From positions 1-64,000 of the forward strand of contig DATKLL010000134.1 of the NCBI GenBank assembly GCA_035542475.1: a DNA stretch of 64,000 bases. Direction: 5' to 3'. Positions 1 through 7,248 of the stretch are shown here, piece by piece (positions within the stretch are counted from its first letter, which is position 1; every line of letters begins with the position of its first letter). Under the pieces are notes generated by a model. The model was not told where the DNA came from. It saw nothing but the letters and a program-made list of their open reading frames with translations, and did not search any database. Made by a program: the position numbers and the translations under genes. The DNA is from DATKLL01 sp035542475. GTDB taxonomy: Bacteria > Desulfobacterota > Syntrophia > Syntrophales > UBA2185.

Positions 1-5
1 AGGCC

Positions 6-1523
6 GTGTCTGAGATAAACGTAAGTCGTGTTCTTGATAATCGTATACTTGACATCCTTAATAAAGGCGCGCTCAAAATTGCAAACGCCGATAAAGTCCT
101 CGTATATTTCCTGGACATTGAAAAGGATCGATGCCTTGTCACTGATGGAGGAAAAGTTTTTATTGAGGACAGAAAAGCTTATGATGAAAAAATAGGAAAA
201 AGTATTATTAAACAGGCAATGGATACTGATACCATTATAGTTCGTCGTGAATCAGACGAAACCTCTCTCACCAGCTTTCCTGTTTGTGATGGTTACCCTT
301 CAGAGATAGCCTTTCCCCTTCATATAAAGGACAAGTTTAAAGGTGCATTATATCTTGCTAAGCGATCCGGCGGCTACTCGCAGGATCAAATTAATATCCT
401 GGATATCCTCGTTAAAAATGCCATTATTTCATATGACAACGCTATTATGCATTCCATGCTTTCCCTTGAAGCGCAATCCCTAAAGACAGAAGTCGAAAAA
501 CTGAAGGAGAGGGAAGATATCCTGTTGGGTTTTCACAATATTATCGGTAGATCAAAGAAGATGACCGGTATCTTCCATGTTATTGAAGAGGTTGCCTCAC
601 ATAATACAAACATATTAATTCAAGGTGAAAGCGGCACGGGCAAGGAATTGATTGCCCGCGCTATTCACAGACAGAGCAATAGACATTCAAAACCCTTTGT
701 TGATGTTAATTGTGCTGCTATTCCAGGGACGCTTTTAGAAAGTGAACTTTTCGGATATGAGGCGGGAGCATTTACTGACGCAAGAAAAAGAAAAATTGGT
801 CTCCTTGAATATGCTAACGGCGGCACTTTATTACTGGATGAAGTAGGGGACATGAGTATACAATTACAAGTTAAATTTTTGAGAATGCTGGAAAATGGTT
901 ATATAAGAAGGCTTGGCGGGACGGAAAACATACCTATTGATGTCAGATTCATTTTTTCAACAAACATGGATCTTACGAAAATGGTGAGTGAAGGTTTATT
1001 CCGCGAAGACCTTTTTTACAGGATAAGAGTAGTTCCAGTTGTTATCCCGCCATTGCGGGAAAGACCGGATGATATCCTTCTATTAGCGAGATATTATATA
1101 GAGGAGTTTAATAGAAAGTTCGGTAAAAAAGTCAGAGGATTCAGTAAAGAAGCAGAGAACATTTTAAAAGTATATCCGTGGCCCGGCAATGTACGGGAGC
1201 TGAAGAACATCATTGAGCGGGTTATGATATTACAGAAATCAGGCAATACACTTACGGCTGATGATCTTCCTGCCGAAATAAAGGTAACACCTGATCAGAG
1301 GTACCTTAAGATCGAAATTGAAAAATTTCTTCCGCTTCTGTCTTCCGGAGAGATAAATTTCACATCCGTCACAGAAAAAATCATGAATGATATCAAAGAA
1401 AAAATAATTGAAAATGCATTGGAAATAAGCGGCGGTAATAAGACTATTGCAGCGAAACAGTTAAGCATTTCACGATATAAATTTATAAGGGAACAAAAAA
1501 AAATAGGTAAGCATATTAATTGA
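6..1523 (+). CDS. Sigma-54-dependent activator with GAF sensor domain (5' end probably cut by window edge)
   Basis: Enhancer-binding transcriptional activator that hydrolyses ATP to open sigma-54 promoters. An N-terminal GAF-like sensor domain (about residues 10-150) is followed by an AAA+ core (about 178-410) with Walker A GESGTGKE near residue 207 and Walker B LLLDEVGD near 276. The sigma-54 contact loop reads GAFTDA instead of the usual GAFTGA, near residue 255. A Fis-type helix-turn-helix occupies the last 40 residues. The reading frame stays open to base 1, so the GTG at position 6 may not be the true start and more N-terminal sequence may lie upstream. The stop is only 16 bases before the first of three palindromes (1540-1644) and 270 bases before a strong -24/-12 promoter, so it probably regulates that locus. 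The GAF ligand cannot be told from sequence. Confidence 0.93.
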   Translation: MSEINVSRVLDNRILDILNKGALKIANADKVLVYFLDIEKDRCLVTDGGKVFIEDRKAYDEKIGKSIIKQAMDTDTIIVRRESDETSLTSFPVCDGYPSEIAFPLHIKDKFKGALYLAKRSGGYSQDQINILDILVKNAIISYDNAIMHSMLSLEAQSLKTEVEKLKEREDILLGFHNIIGRSKKMTGIFHVIEEVASHNTNILIQGESGTGKELIARAIHRQSNRHSKPFVDVNCAAIPGTLLESELFGYEAGAFTDARKRKIGLLEYANGGTLLLDEVGDMSIQLQVKFLRMLENGYIRRLGGTENIPIDVRFIFSTNMDLTKMVSEGLFREDLFYRIRVVPVVIPPLRERPDDILLLARYYIEEFNRKFGKKVRGFSKEAENILKVYPWPGNVRELKNIIERVMILQKSGNTLTADDLPAEIKVTPDQRYLKIEIEKFLPLLSSGEINFTSVTEKIMNDIKEKIIENALEISGGNKTIAAKQLSISRYKFIREQKKIGKHIN

Positions 1524-1539
1524 TTATTAACATAATTAT

Positions 1540-1554
1540 GTGCTGATATCACAC
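1540..1554. promoter_or_regulatory. Palindromic operator 1 (candidate enhancer site)
   Basis: GTGCTGATATCACAC, the most degenerate of three related 15-bp palindromes (consensus GTGCGRATATCGCAC). It starts 17 bases after the sigma-54 activator's stop codon. Distance to the predicted transcription start (~1822) is about 280 bases, within the range for bacterial enhancer sites. Confidence 0.6.
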
Positions 1555-1559
1555 ATTAA

Positions 1560-1574
1560 GTGCGAATATCGCAC
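1560..1574. promoter_or_regulatory. Palindromic operator 2 (candidate enhancer site)
   Basis: GTGCGAATATCGCAC has perfect 6-base arms (GTGCGA and TCGCAC) around a 3-base centre. It starts exactly 20 bases after operator 1, that is about two helical turns, so both would face the same side of the DNA. Confidence 0.68.
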
Positions 1575-1629
1575 ATAACCTAAAACCCTGCCTTATATAG
1601 AAATCTTGTATTATTAGAAAAAAATAATG

Positions 1630-1644
1630 TGCGGATATCGCACT
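1630..1644. promoter_or_regulatory. Palindromic operator 3 (candidate enhancer site)
   Basis: GTGCGGATATCGCAC differs by one base from operator 2 and starts 70 bases after it, again close to a whole number of helical turns. It lies about 190 bases upstream of the predicted start of the sigma-54 transcript. Confidence 0.68.
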
Positions 1645-1794
1645 AATTGGTCTGCTAAAATCCAACGATTGAAAACAATCATTCACATTACATACTTGAA
1701 ATAGTCCTAAGTATTATTTGTAACTTATTGGTTTATCAGTTATTTTTTTTAAGCATTATTTTTATTTATATATATAATAATACAAAATATAAAG

Positions 1795-1811
1795 TTGGCA
1801 AAAATATTGCA
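1795..1811 (+). promoter_or_regulatory. Sigma-54 (-24/-12) promoter
   Basis: TTGGCAAAAATATTGCA has the GG and GC dinucleotides (1797-1798 and 1809-1810) separated by exactly 10 bases, matching the TGGCA-N7-TTGCA pattern of RpoN promoters. The expected transcription start is near 1822. Three phased palindromes lie upstream and a sigma-54 activator gene precedes them. RpoN itself is encoded at 42311-43774. Confidence 0.82.
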
Positions 1812-1834
1812 GAATTTAAGTACAATTAAATAAA

Positions 1835-1913
1835 GAGACCTCTTGAGAACGTAAGAGACCTTTAGGAATAATAGCCGATAGAGCAATCATGAAAGGTAGA
1901 TCTCAGAGGTCTC
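1835..1913 (+). ncRNA. Structured RNA leader or small RNA with alternative pairing
   Basis: Begins about 13 bases after the predicted sigma-54 start site. GAGACCTCT (1835-1843) pairs with AGAGGTCTC (1905-1913), extended past one bulged T by GAGA (1845-1848) with TCTC (1901-1904). Inside, ACCTTT (1858-1863) pairs with AAAGGT (1892-1897), leaving a 28-base loop. GAGACCT also occurs a second time at 1855-1861, and either copy could pair with AGGTCTC at 1907-1913, so two exclusive folds are possible. No known riboswitch class was recognised. A short T-run (1917-1923) follows, but it is not a convincing terminator. Confidence 0.5.
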
Positions 1914-1945
1914 ATTAATTTTTGATCAATTAATTATATGTATAA

Positions 1946-2176
1946 ATGAAAAAGGAGGAAAAAGAATACAGAGAGAAAGTAAAAAATCAGGAAGACAGGT
2001 TGTTGAGTGCGGATTCTGGTGAATACGGTTTTGAATATGAATTTTTTATTACTGAAAATAATGTTATGGAAAAATCGTCAACCAAATTTCAACCGATAGT
2101 ACAGGAAAAGAAAGAATATGCTTCAGACCAAACTGAGATATTTTTTCTCCCTGATTTTTTTTCTCACGATGATTAG
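1946..2176 (+). CDS. Doubtful small acidic protein, 76 residues
   Basis: An ATG-initiated frame in the sigma-54 transcript encoding a charged protein rich in E, K and D, with no recognised domain, signal peptide or membrane segment. No Shine-Dalgarno sequence precedes the ATG. Instead the strongest ribosome-binding-like sequence (AAAGGAGG, 1951-1958) lies just inside the frame with no start codon at a usable distance after it. The frame may be real, or the whole 1822-2360 transcript may be non-coding RNA. The AAAGGAGG element is complementary to the loop of the terminal hairpin (2327-2342). Function unknown. Confidence 0.33.
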   Translation: MKKEEKEYREKVKNQEDRLLSADSGEYGFEYEFFITENNVMEKSSTKFQPIVQEKKEYASDQTEIFFLPDFFSHDD

Positions 2177-2213
2177 TTCTCCTGACGTTGGAGAGGCTTT
2201 CTAATTTTAAAGT

Positions 2214-2249
2214 GGTGGATGGTTTCCTTTCCCTCCTTTGCCATCCACC
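2214..2249 (+). ncRNA. Hairpin with anti-Shine-Dalgarno loop (first of two)
   Basis: GGTGGATGG (2214-2222) pairs perfectly with CCATCCACC (2241-2249) around an 18-base, almost all-pyrimidine loop that contains CCCTCCTTT (2231-2239). No T-run follows, so it is not a terminator. The same arm sequence and the same loop core recur at 2313-2353. GAAAGGAA at 2271-2278 is complementary to loop bases 2224-2231. Confidence 0.6.
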
Positions 2250-2312
2250 GACACCATTTATAAATATCCTGAAAGGAAGGGCTTGATTGCTTATTAATTT
2301 CATTTTTCAATG

Positions 2313-2360
2313 GGTGGATGGTGTCCCTTTTTCCCTCCTTTTAACCATCCACCTTTTTTT
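2313..2360 (+). terminator. Intrinsic terminator with anti-Shine-Dalgarno loop (second of two)
   Basis: GGTGGATGGT (2313-2322) pairs with ACCATCCACC (2344-2353) and is followed by seven T residues (2354-2360). The 21-base loop contains CCCTCCTTTT (2333-2342), the complement of a strong Shine-Dalgarno sequence. It most likely ends the sigma-54 transcript that starts near 1822. It lies 32 bases from the end of the convergent ychF gene. Confidence 0.85.
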
Positions 2361-2391
2361 ATCTAGAAAAAGTCATTTTTAAATCGACTGG

Positions 2392-3486
2392 TTAAACATG
2401 AAATCTAAAGTATGCAATGTCGCCATCCGCTATGATGTAATCTTTCCCTTCAAATCGAATAAGACCACTTTCCCTCGCAGAAGATAAACTGCCTAACCGA
2501 GTAAAGTCATTAAAATGGATGATCTCCGCCTTGATAAATCCTTTCTCCATATCGCTGTGTATTTTGCCCGCGGCTGAAGACGCTTTTGTTCCTTTTGGGA
2601 TAGTCCATGCCCGAAGTTCAGGTCCGACTGTGGTGTAAAAAGTTATTAAACCTAAAAGATCATACCCCTCTCTGATAAGCTTCTGAAGACCTGACTCCCG
2701 AAGACCAAGTTCATTTAGAAATTCTTTTTGTTCCTCTTTGGGGAGTTCTGTTATTTCCGCTTCCATATCACCGCAGATTACAATGACCTTGGCTCCCTCA
2801 AGCTTTGCTATTTCTTCAATTTTTTGGATATATGTGCTGCCGGTTTTAAGGTCAGACTCGCTAACATTAGCAACATACAGTACTTTTTTGGAAGTCAAAA
2901 GCTGTAGGTCCCTGAAGATGATCTCTTCATCTTCGTAAGGTGAAAACTTTCGCGCAGGGATACCCTTTCCCAGAGCATTCTTAGTACGATGATATATATC
3001 GTACTCTTTGCGCGCGAGCTTATCACCTGACTTTGCCAGACGTTCGACTTTTGTAATCCTCTTTTCCAGTGTCTCAATATCGGCAATAATCAATTCGGTA
3101 TTTATTATCTCTATGTCACGAGCAGGATCAACTGAACCATACATATGAGCAACAGATGAATGTTCAAAGCATCTTACAATGTGTACAATAGCGTCAACTT
3201 CCCTGATATGTCCTAGAAACTTATTGCCCAAGCCTTCTCCACGACTCGCACCTTTAACAAGACCGGCAATATCAACAAATTCCATGGAGGTATATGTGAC
3301 CTTGGGGGGTTTTATGATTTGAGCGATTCTCTCAAGTCTTTCATCAGGAACAGGTACAATACCGATGTTAGGATCAATGGTGCAAAATGGATAATTGGCA
3401 ACCTCGGCACATGCGGCTGTCAAGGCATTAAAGATAGTTGATTTTCCAACGTTCGGCAAGCCTATGATACCGCATTTGAAGCCCAC
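2392..3486 (-). CDS. ychF: Redox-regulated ATPase YchF (OLA1 family)
   Basis: A P-loop NTPase of the Obg-related YchF/OLA1 family that binds ribosomes and prefers ATP to GTP. The G1 motif GLPNVGKS lies near residues 9-16, and the G4 position reads NVSE instead of the GTPase NKxD, which is the family hallmark of ATP specificity. A C-terminal TGS domain is present. The length of 364 residues matches the family (about 363). In many bacteria ychF directly follows pth, but here pth (8219-8824) is separated from it by a GC-rich insert. The gene converges with the sigma-54 transcript that ends at 2360. Confidence 0.97.
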   Translation of the reverse strand: MGFKCGIIGLPNVGKSTIFNALTAACAEVANYPFCTIDPNIGIVPVPDERLERIAQIIKPPKVTYTSMEFVDIAGLVKGASRGEGLGNKFLGHIREVDAIVHIVRCFEHSSVAHMYGSVDPARDIEIINTELIIADIETLEKRITKVERLAKSGDKLARKEYDIYHRTKNALGKGIPARKFSPYEDEEIIFRDLQLLTSKKVLYVANVSESDLKTGSTYIQKIEEIAKLEGAKVIVICGDMEAEITELPKEEQKEFLNELGLRESGLQKLIREGYDLLGLITFYTTVGPELRAWTIPKGTKASSAAGKIHSDMEKGFIKAEIIHFNDFTRLGSLSSARESGLIRFEGKDYIIADGDIAYFRFHV

Positions 3487-3521
3487 TGCATCCCCCTTTG
3501 TTAAGGATCGGTTGATACCAC

Positions 3522-3539
3522 TACTTCTTGTAAGAAGTA
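3522..3539. repeat. Short perfect inverted repeat between ychF and mdcA
   Basis: TACTTCTT (3522-3529) and AAGAAGTA (3532-3539) form an 8-base perfect inverted repeat with a 2-base centre, 36 bases upstream of the ychF start. It is operator-like. No T-run follows on either strand, so it is not an obvious terminator. Confidence 0.4.
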
Positions 3540-3656
3540 TAGAATCGGCAGAAATAATGTCAAGTACTATTCACGGAATAGCTTTATTTATGCAGACTCC
3601 TGGTTAGTAAGATGTGGAAGGTCATATCAGGCTTTCGCAATTTACTGTATATTCTA

Positions 3657-5336
3657 TCAACGGAATTGTTCAGGTACTTTGTAAAGGCCGCCCGACCAGG
3701 CTACGAGATCATCCATGGATCGTGCTGCGAGAAGTGATGTGTTTGCCTCGGTTATGTTTATCCCCAGATCCTCCGGTGTCTGAACTACTTTACGTCGTCT
3801 CAAATCCTCTGTTTCTTCTGGCTTGGCTTGCTTGCCAAGGTCCGTGTCGCCGGCAACTGCCTTGATAGCGGCTTCCCTCTCCAAGAGAGTGGTGCACTTA
3901 TGAAGATGGGCGATCCCTTTTTCGGAAACGATCTGCGTGACCGCATCACCGTAAATCATGACCGGCGGGACTTTAAGCCCGGCCCGCTTCATCAGCTCCC
4001 AGGCATCAAGTTTGTCCACAAAGCAATGAATCCCCTTCGGTCCCCGCGTCTCGAGAATCTGGACGACCAGTTTGCGGCCCCGGGGCATATCACCGATTAG
4101 TCCTGGCCGCATGCCGCTCTCCTCGCCCACCTTAACCCAGGCCGCACTTGAATGGCGCCTGCCGGGAGCGTCGCATCCCATGTTGGGTGCGCCACCAAAT
4201 CCGGCAATCCGGTCGGCGACTGCTGTTGAGCTGTTTCCATAGCGGTCGATCTGGAGAGTGGAACCCACGAAGGCGTCCACGGCATAGTGTCCAACGGCCT
4301 GGCAGAAGGCGCGGTTCGACCGGAGGTTCCCGTCCGGCCCAACGAAGAAAACATCCGACCGTGCCGAAACATAGTCCTCTGTGCCGACTTCAGAACCGAA
4401 GGAATGGATCGATTCTACAAATCCCGATTCGATGGCGGGAATCATAGTCGGATGGGGGTTAAGGGCCCAGTGAGTGCATATTTTTCCTTTCAAGCCGAGC
4501 TTTGCCGCATATGTGGGCAGCAGGAGCTCGATTGCAGCGGTGGCATAACCGATGCCGTGGTTGAGAGAGCGAAGTCCGTAGGCTGCATAAATTCCCTTGA
4601 TCACCATCATGGCCGTGAGGATATGTACGTCCCTGATTTGGGCCGGGTCCCGCGTGAAGAGAGGCTCTATATAACAGGGCTTTCCAGTAGGTATGACGAA
4701 ATCAACCCAGCCGCCGGGGATGTCAATCCGGGGAAGCTTCGTCACGACCTTCTCCACCTGAGCCACCACAATACCCTGCTTGAACCGAGTAGCCTCAACG
4801 ATGGCAGGAGTATCCTCCGTGTTGGGGCCGGTGTAGAGGTTGCCGTTCCTGTCCGCCAGAGCGCCCACAACCAGCGCGACCTGAGGTGTGAGATCGAGGA
4901 AATAACGTGCAAAGAGTTCCAGATATGTATGGATCTCCCCGATCTGCATCTTCCCATCGTTGACCAGTTTTGTTACCCGGACTGCCTGGGGTCCTGAGAA
5001 GGAAAAGTCAACTTTCCTCGCGATCCCCCGCTCAAATATCTCACAATGTGCGGGCAAGGCAATGACGGACTGAACCATGTGGAGTTTGTGAACCTTCGCC
5101 GGATCAACCTGGCGGAGGCACTCTGCCAGAAACTCGGCCTGCTTCTGATTATTTCCTTCCAGCGCCACTCGGTCTTCAGGCTGGATGATTGCCTCCAGAA
5201 GCGCCACGGCGTGGGCAGGGTCACAAATTTTGCCTTTGTCTCCTTTTGTCAGCCTTCTGGCGCCGGCCATCCGCACATTATATTCTTTTTCTCTGCTATC
5301 CCAGTCCTCTCTTGCATGTACGACCGCTGCTCCCAT
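3657..5336 (-). CDS. mdcA: Malonate decarboxylase alpha subunit (MdcA-like acyl transferase), orphan
   Basis: Closely resembles MdcA, the subunit that exchanges acetyl for malonyl on the acyl-carrier protein of malonate decarboxylase; it is related to the CoA-transferases. Family signatures include GGWVDFVIPTGKP and GNSSTAVADRIAGFGGAPNM, and the length (559 residues) is right for the family (about 550). The ATG has a good AGGAGGG site 4 bases upstream. The other mdc genes (carrier protein, decarboxylase, holo-ACP synthesis) are absent from this window, so it may work as a stand-alone CoA/acyl transferase or with partners elsewhere. Base composition is clearly GC-richer than ychF and pth, suggesting transfer. 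A transporter gene lies just upstream on the same strand. Confidence 0.88.
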   Translation of the reverse strand: MGAAVVHAREDWDSREKEYNVRMAGARRLTKGDKGKICDPAHAVALLEAIIQPEDRVALEGNNQKQAEFLAECLRQVDPAKVHKLHMVQSVIALPAHCEIFERGIARKVDFSFSGPQAVRVTKLVNDGKMQIGEIHTYLELFARYFLDLTPQVALVVGALADRNGNLYTGPNTEDTPAIVEATRFKQGIVVAQVEKVVTKLPRIDIPGGWVDFVIPTGKPCYIEPLFTRDPAQIRDVHILTAMMVIKGIYAAYGLRSLNHGIGYATAAIELLLPTYAAKLGLKGKICTHWALNPHPTMIPAIESGFVESIHSFGSEVGTEDYVSARSDVFFVGPDGNLRSNRAFCQAVGHYAVDAFVGSTLQIDRYGNSSTAVADRIAGFGGAPNMGCDAPGRRHSSAAWVKVGEESGMRPGLIGDMPRGRKLVVQILETRGPKGIHCFVDKLDAWELMKRAGLKVPPVMIYGDAVTQIVSEKGIAHLHKCTTLLEREAAIKAVAGDTDLGKQAKPEETEDLRRRKVVQTPEDLGINITEANTSLLAARSMDDLVAWSGGLYKVPEQFR

Positions 5337-5358
5337 ATAACCCTCCTGCGATAATATG

Positions 5359-5400
5359 AAAAAAGTGGCGCCCTACAGAAACGAATGCGGGACACCACTT
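5359..5400 (-). terminator. Intrinsic terminator between symporter and mdcA
   Basis: On the minus strand, AAGTGG and CCACTT (5395-5400 and 5363-5368) with an inner CCC/GGG pairing form a hairpin followed by a run of T (plus-strand A run 5359-5364). It sits right after the symporter stop and 20-60 bases before the mdcA start, so mdcA expression would need read-through or attenuation control. Confidence 0.6.
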
Positions 5401-5415
5401 CATTGGGAAAAAGGA

Positions 5416-6945
5416 TTAACTCTTCTTAGTGTGGAAGACGTGATCGAGATGTTCCTCATCGGGTTTATCGCTCGCTGTCAGCTTGCAGATAATGAAGTAG
5501 GCGATGAGGGAAACGATGAATCCCGGTATAATCTCGTGAATGTCCTTCATACCAGGGAGGTAGAAACGAAGGCCGAACCGCCAGATGACCGTGGTGGCAA
5601 TGCCTATAATCATAGACCAGAAGGCGCCTTTCCCGGTTCCCCAACGGAAGAAGAGGCCGCCGAACACGGCCGGAAAGAAACCTGCCGTAAACACGGCTCC
5701 CGAAAAAGCCGTCAGCTCTACAATACCGGCAGGTGGGTATAGTGTGATAATAAAGACGATGGCGCTGTAGATCCACATCAACCGCTTTGTATAACTGACC
5801 TGCTTCTTCGGCTCAAGAGGTTTTATGACCGTCCAGATATCGCCGACAATGGCCGTTCCCACGATGATCGACACCGCCGCATAGGAAGACATGCCGGCGG
5901 CGAAGAGCCCCGCCATGACGCAACCTGTCACCCACGGATTATTAAATTTCGCCAGCATGAACCCGATAACCTCATCCGTATGTTTCACGAGATACGAGGC
6001 TTCCTGGTCTGTTGCCATCCCGTGGACTAGGGCGCCCACAGCAAACACACATGCAAGAGAAACGCCTAAGAAAATCGGTGTTGCAATCATGGCGAATTTC
6101 ATGCTTTTCGCGTTGTCGATAGAGTAAAATCGGATAAGACAACGGGGTTCGGAAATCTGTTTCATACCAACGGCAAGGCCGATGCTGGTGATATAGGCAA
6201 AAGAGACTAGCGTGCAGAAGGTCATGAGACCGTTTCCCATAGGCTGGCCCTTTGGTGTCAGGTGCGGCGTATGGGCGACGCTGTACATAAGGGGTTCCCA
6301 GCCGCCGACATACATGGCCGGAATCATTACCATCAGTATGGCAACAAAGAACATGATCAAACCCTGCACGGCATCTGTCCACAAGACGCTGTACATGCCA
6401 CCAAGGACTGAATAGAGAGTTGTGATAAAGATTACTAGAAAGGCACCCCAGGCATATGACATGCCGAGTGTAGAGACCAATAAATGGGCGCAGCCTTTGG
6501 CAATCGCCGTCATGTACCAGAGGGTAGCAAACAGAATGATGACGGCGGAGAACATCCGGATAGCCTTGGAAAATGAGCTCTTATACCGGTAGTCAAAATA
6601 ATCGGGAATTGTAACGGATTTCAATTTGGCTGTCTGCACTCGCATCCTCGGACCCAGAAGGAGCCAGGAGATCATACAAAAAACCACCCAGTAAAAACCG
6701 ACCCACGCCCAGGACAGTCCCGCCTGAAATGAAAAGCCCGCCTGACCGATATATGTATTTGTACTTATGAATGTCGAGAAAAATGCAAGAGATATGGCCC
6801 AACCCGGTATTTCTCTTTTGGCAACATAGAAGGCATCAACATTTTCAGCGGCCTTCTTTTTAAACCACTGGCCGATGAGCAGGCAGAACGCCGTATACAC
6901 AATCATAATCACCAATATGACCCAATATTTCGCTATATATTCCAT
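5416..6945 (-). CDS. Sodium:solute symporter family (SSS) transporter
   Basis: Polytopic inner-membrane protein of the SSS family, which couples Na+ entry to uptake of small solutes such as organic acids. Roughly thirteen hydrophobic segments are visible. The early motif with VDAFYVAKREIPGW and the stretch FFSTFISTNTYIGQAG fit the family core. The start is placed at the ATG at 6945 (product MEYIAKYW..., 509 residues), because AAGGAGAA lies at ideal spacing; the frame continues upstream to 7047 but that part overlaps the small gene at 7032-7175. The neighbouring mdcA-like gene suggests malonate or another short carboxylate as substrate, but that is inference. Composition is GC-rich like its neighbours. 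Confidence 0.9.
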   Translation of the reverse strand: MEYIAKYWVILVIMIVYTAFCLLIGQWFKKKAAENVDAFYVAKREIPGWAISLAFFSTFISTNTYIGQAGFSFQAGLSWAWVGFYWVVFCMISWLLLGPRMRVQTAKLKSVTIPDYFDYRYKSSFSKAIRMFSAVIILFATLWYMTAIAKGCAHLLVSTLGMSYAWGAFLVIFITTLYSVLGGMYSVLWTDAVQGLIMFFVAILMVMIPAMYVGGWEPLMYSVAHTPHLTPKGQPMGNGLMTFCTLVSFAYITSIGLAVGMKQISEPRCLIRFYSIDNAKSMKFAMIATPIFLGVSLACVFAVGALVHGMATDQEASYLVKHTDEVIGFMLAKFNNPWVTGCVMAGLFAAGMSSYAAVSIIVGTAIVGDIWTVIKPLEPKKQVSYTKRLMWIYSAIVFIITLYPPAGIVELTAFSGAVFTAGFFPAVFGGLFFRWGTGKGAFWSMIIGIATTVIWRFGLRFYLPGMKDIHEIIPGFIVSLIAYFIICKLTASDKPDEEHLDHVFHTKKS

Positions 6946-7031
6946 ATGACTGTTCTCCTTTACATCGATAAAAATGCAAGTATAAATCCCCGGCGAATAA
7001 GTAAGCGCCCACCTGTCAATAGAATCGCGGA

Positions 7032-7175
7032 TCAGCCCACACTGCATGAACCTCTTTTTTCTTCTTCATCCTCTTCTTCACCGTGGAATACAATCTTCAT
7101 CCGTGAAACGATGATCGCGTTGATGATCGCCAGAAGGATGATCCCCCAATAACTCATTCCTGTTAAAAAATCCAT
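7032..7175 (-). CDS. Small single-pass membrane protein, probable symporter accessory subunit (47 aa)
   Basis: A 47-codon gene read from the complement. It has a short N-terminus, one hydrophobic segment (about residues 10-24, core YWGIILLAIINAIIV), then a basic residue pair and a strongly acidic tail (EEEDEEEKR). A GGGGGTG sequence 5 bases before the ATG may serve as ribosome-binding site. It lies 86 bases upstream of the SSS symporter start and on the same strand. Small proteins of this layout are found beside SSS transporters in related anaerobes and are annotated as symporter small accessory proteins. The match here rests on position and topology. Confidence 0.72.
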   Translation of the reverse strand: MDFLTGMSYWGIILLAIINAIIVSRMKIVFHGEEEDEEEKRGSCSVG

Positions 7176-7248
7176 AACCGCACCCCCGTTAACAAGCTAG
7201 CGTTGATCATTTCATTCTTCAAATCTTACTTCGACTCTGTCTTAAATT

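Noticed and set aside
767..784. GAFTDA in place of GAFTGA in the sigma-54 activator as a sign of inactivity
   Set aside because: This variant occurs in other sigma-54 activators, and the rest of the AAA+ motifs are intact; not strong enough to report as a finding.
1835..1913. Reading of the structured leader as a known riboswitch (for example c-di-GMP or preQ1)
   Set aside because: None of the conserved cores of those classes could be found; reported only as an unknown structure.
6946..7047. A longer symporter starting at 7047
   Set aside because: The extra residues are not hydrophobic in the SSS manner, the better ribosome-binding site is at 6945, and the longer form would overlap the small accessory gene.
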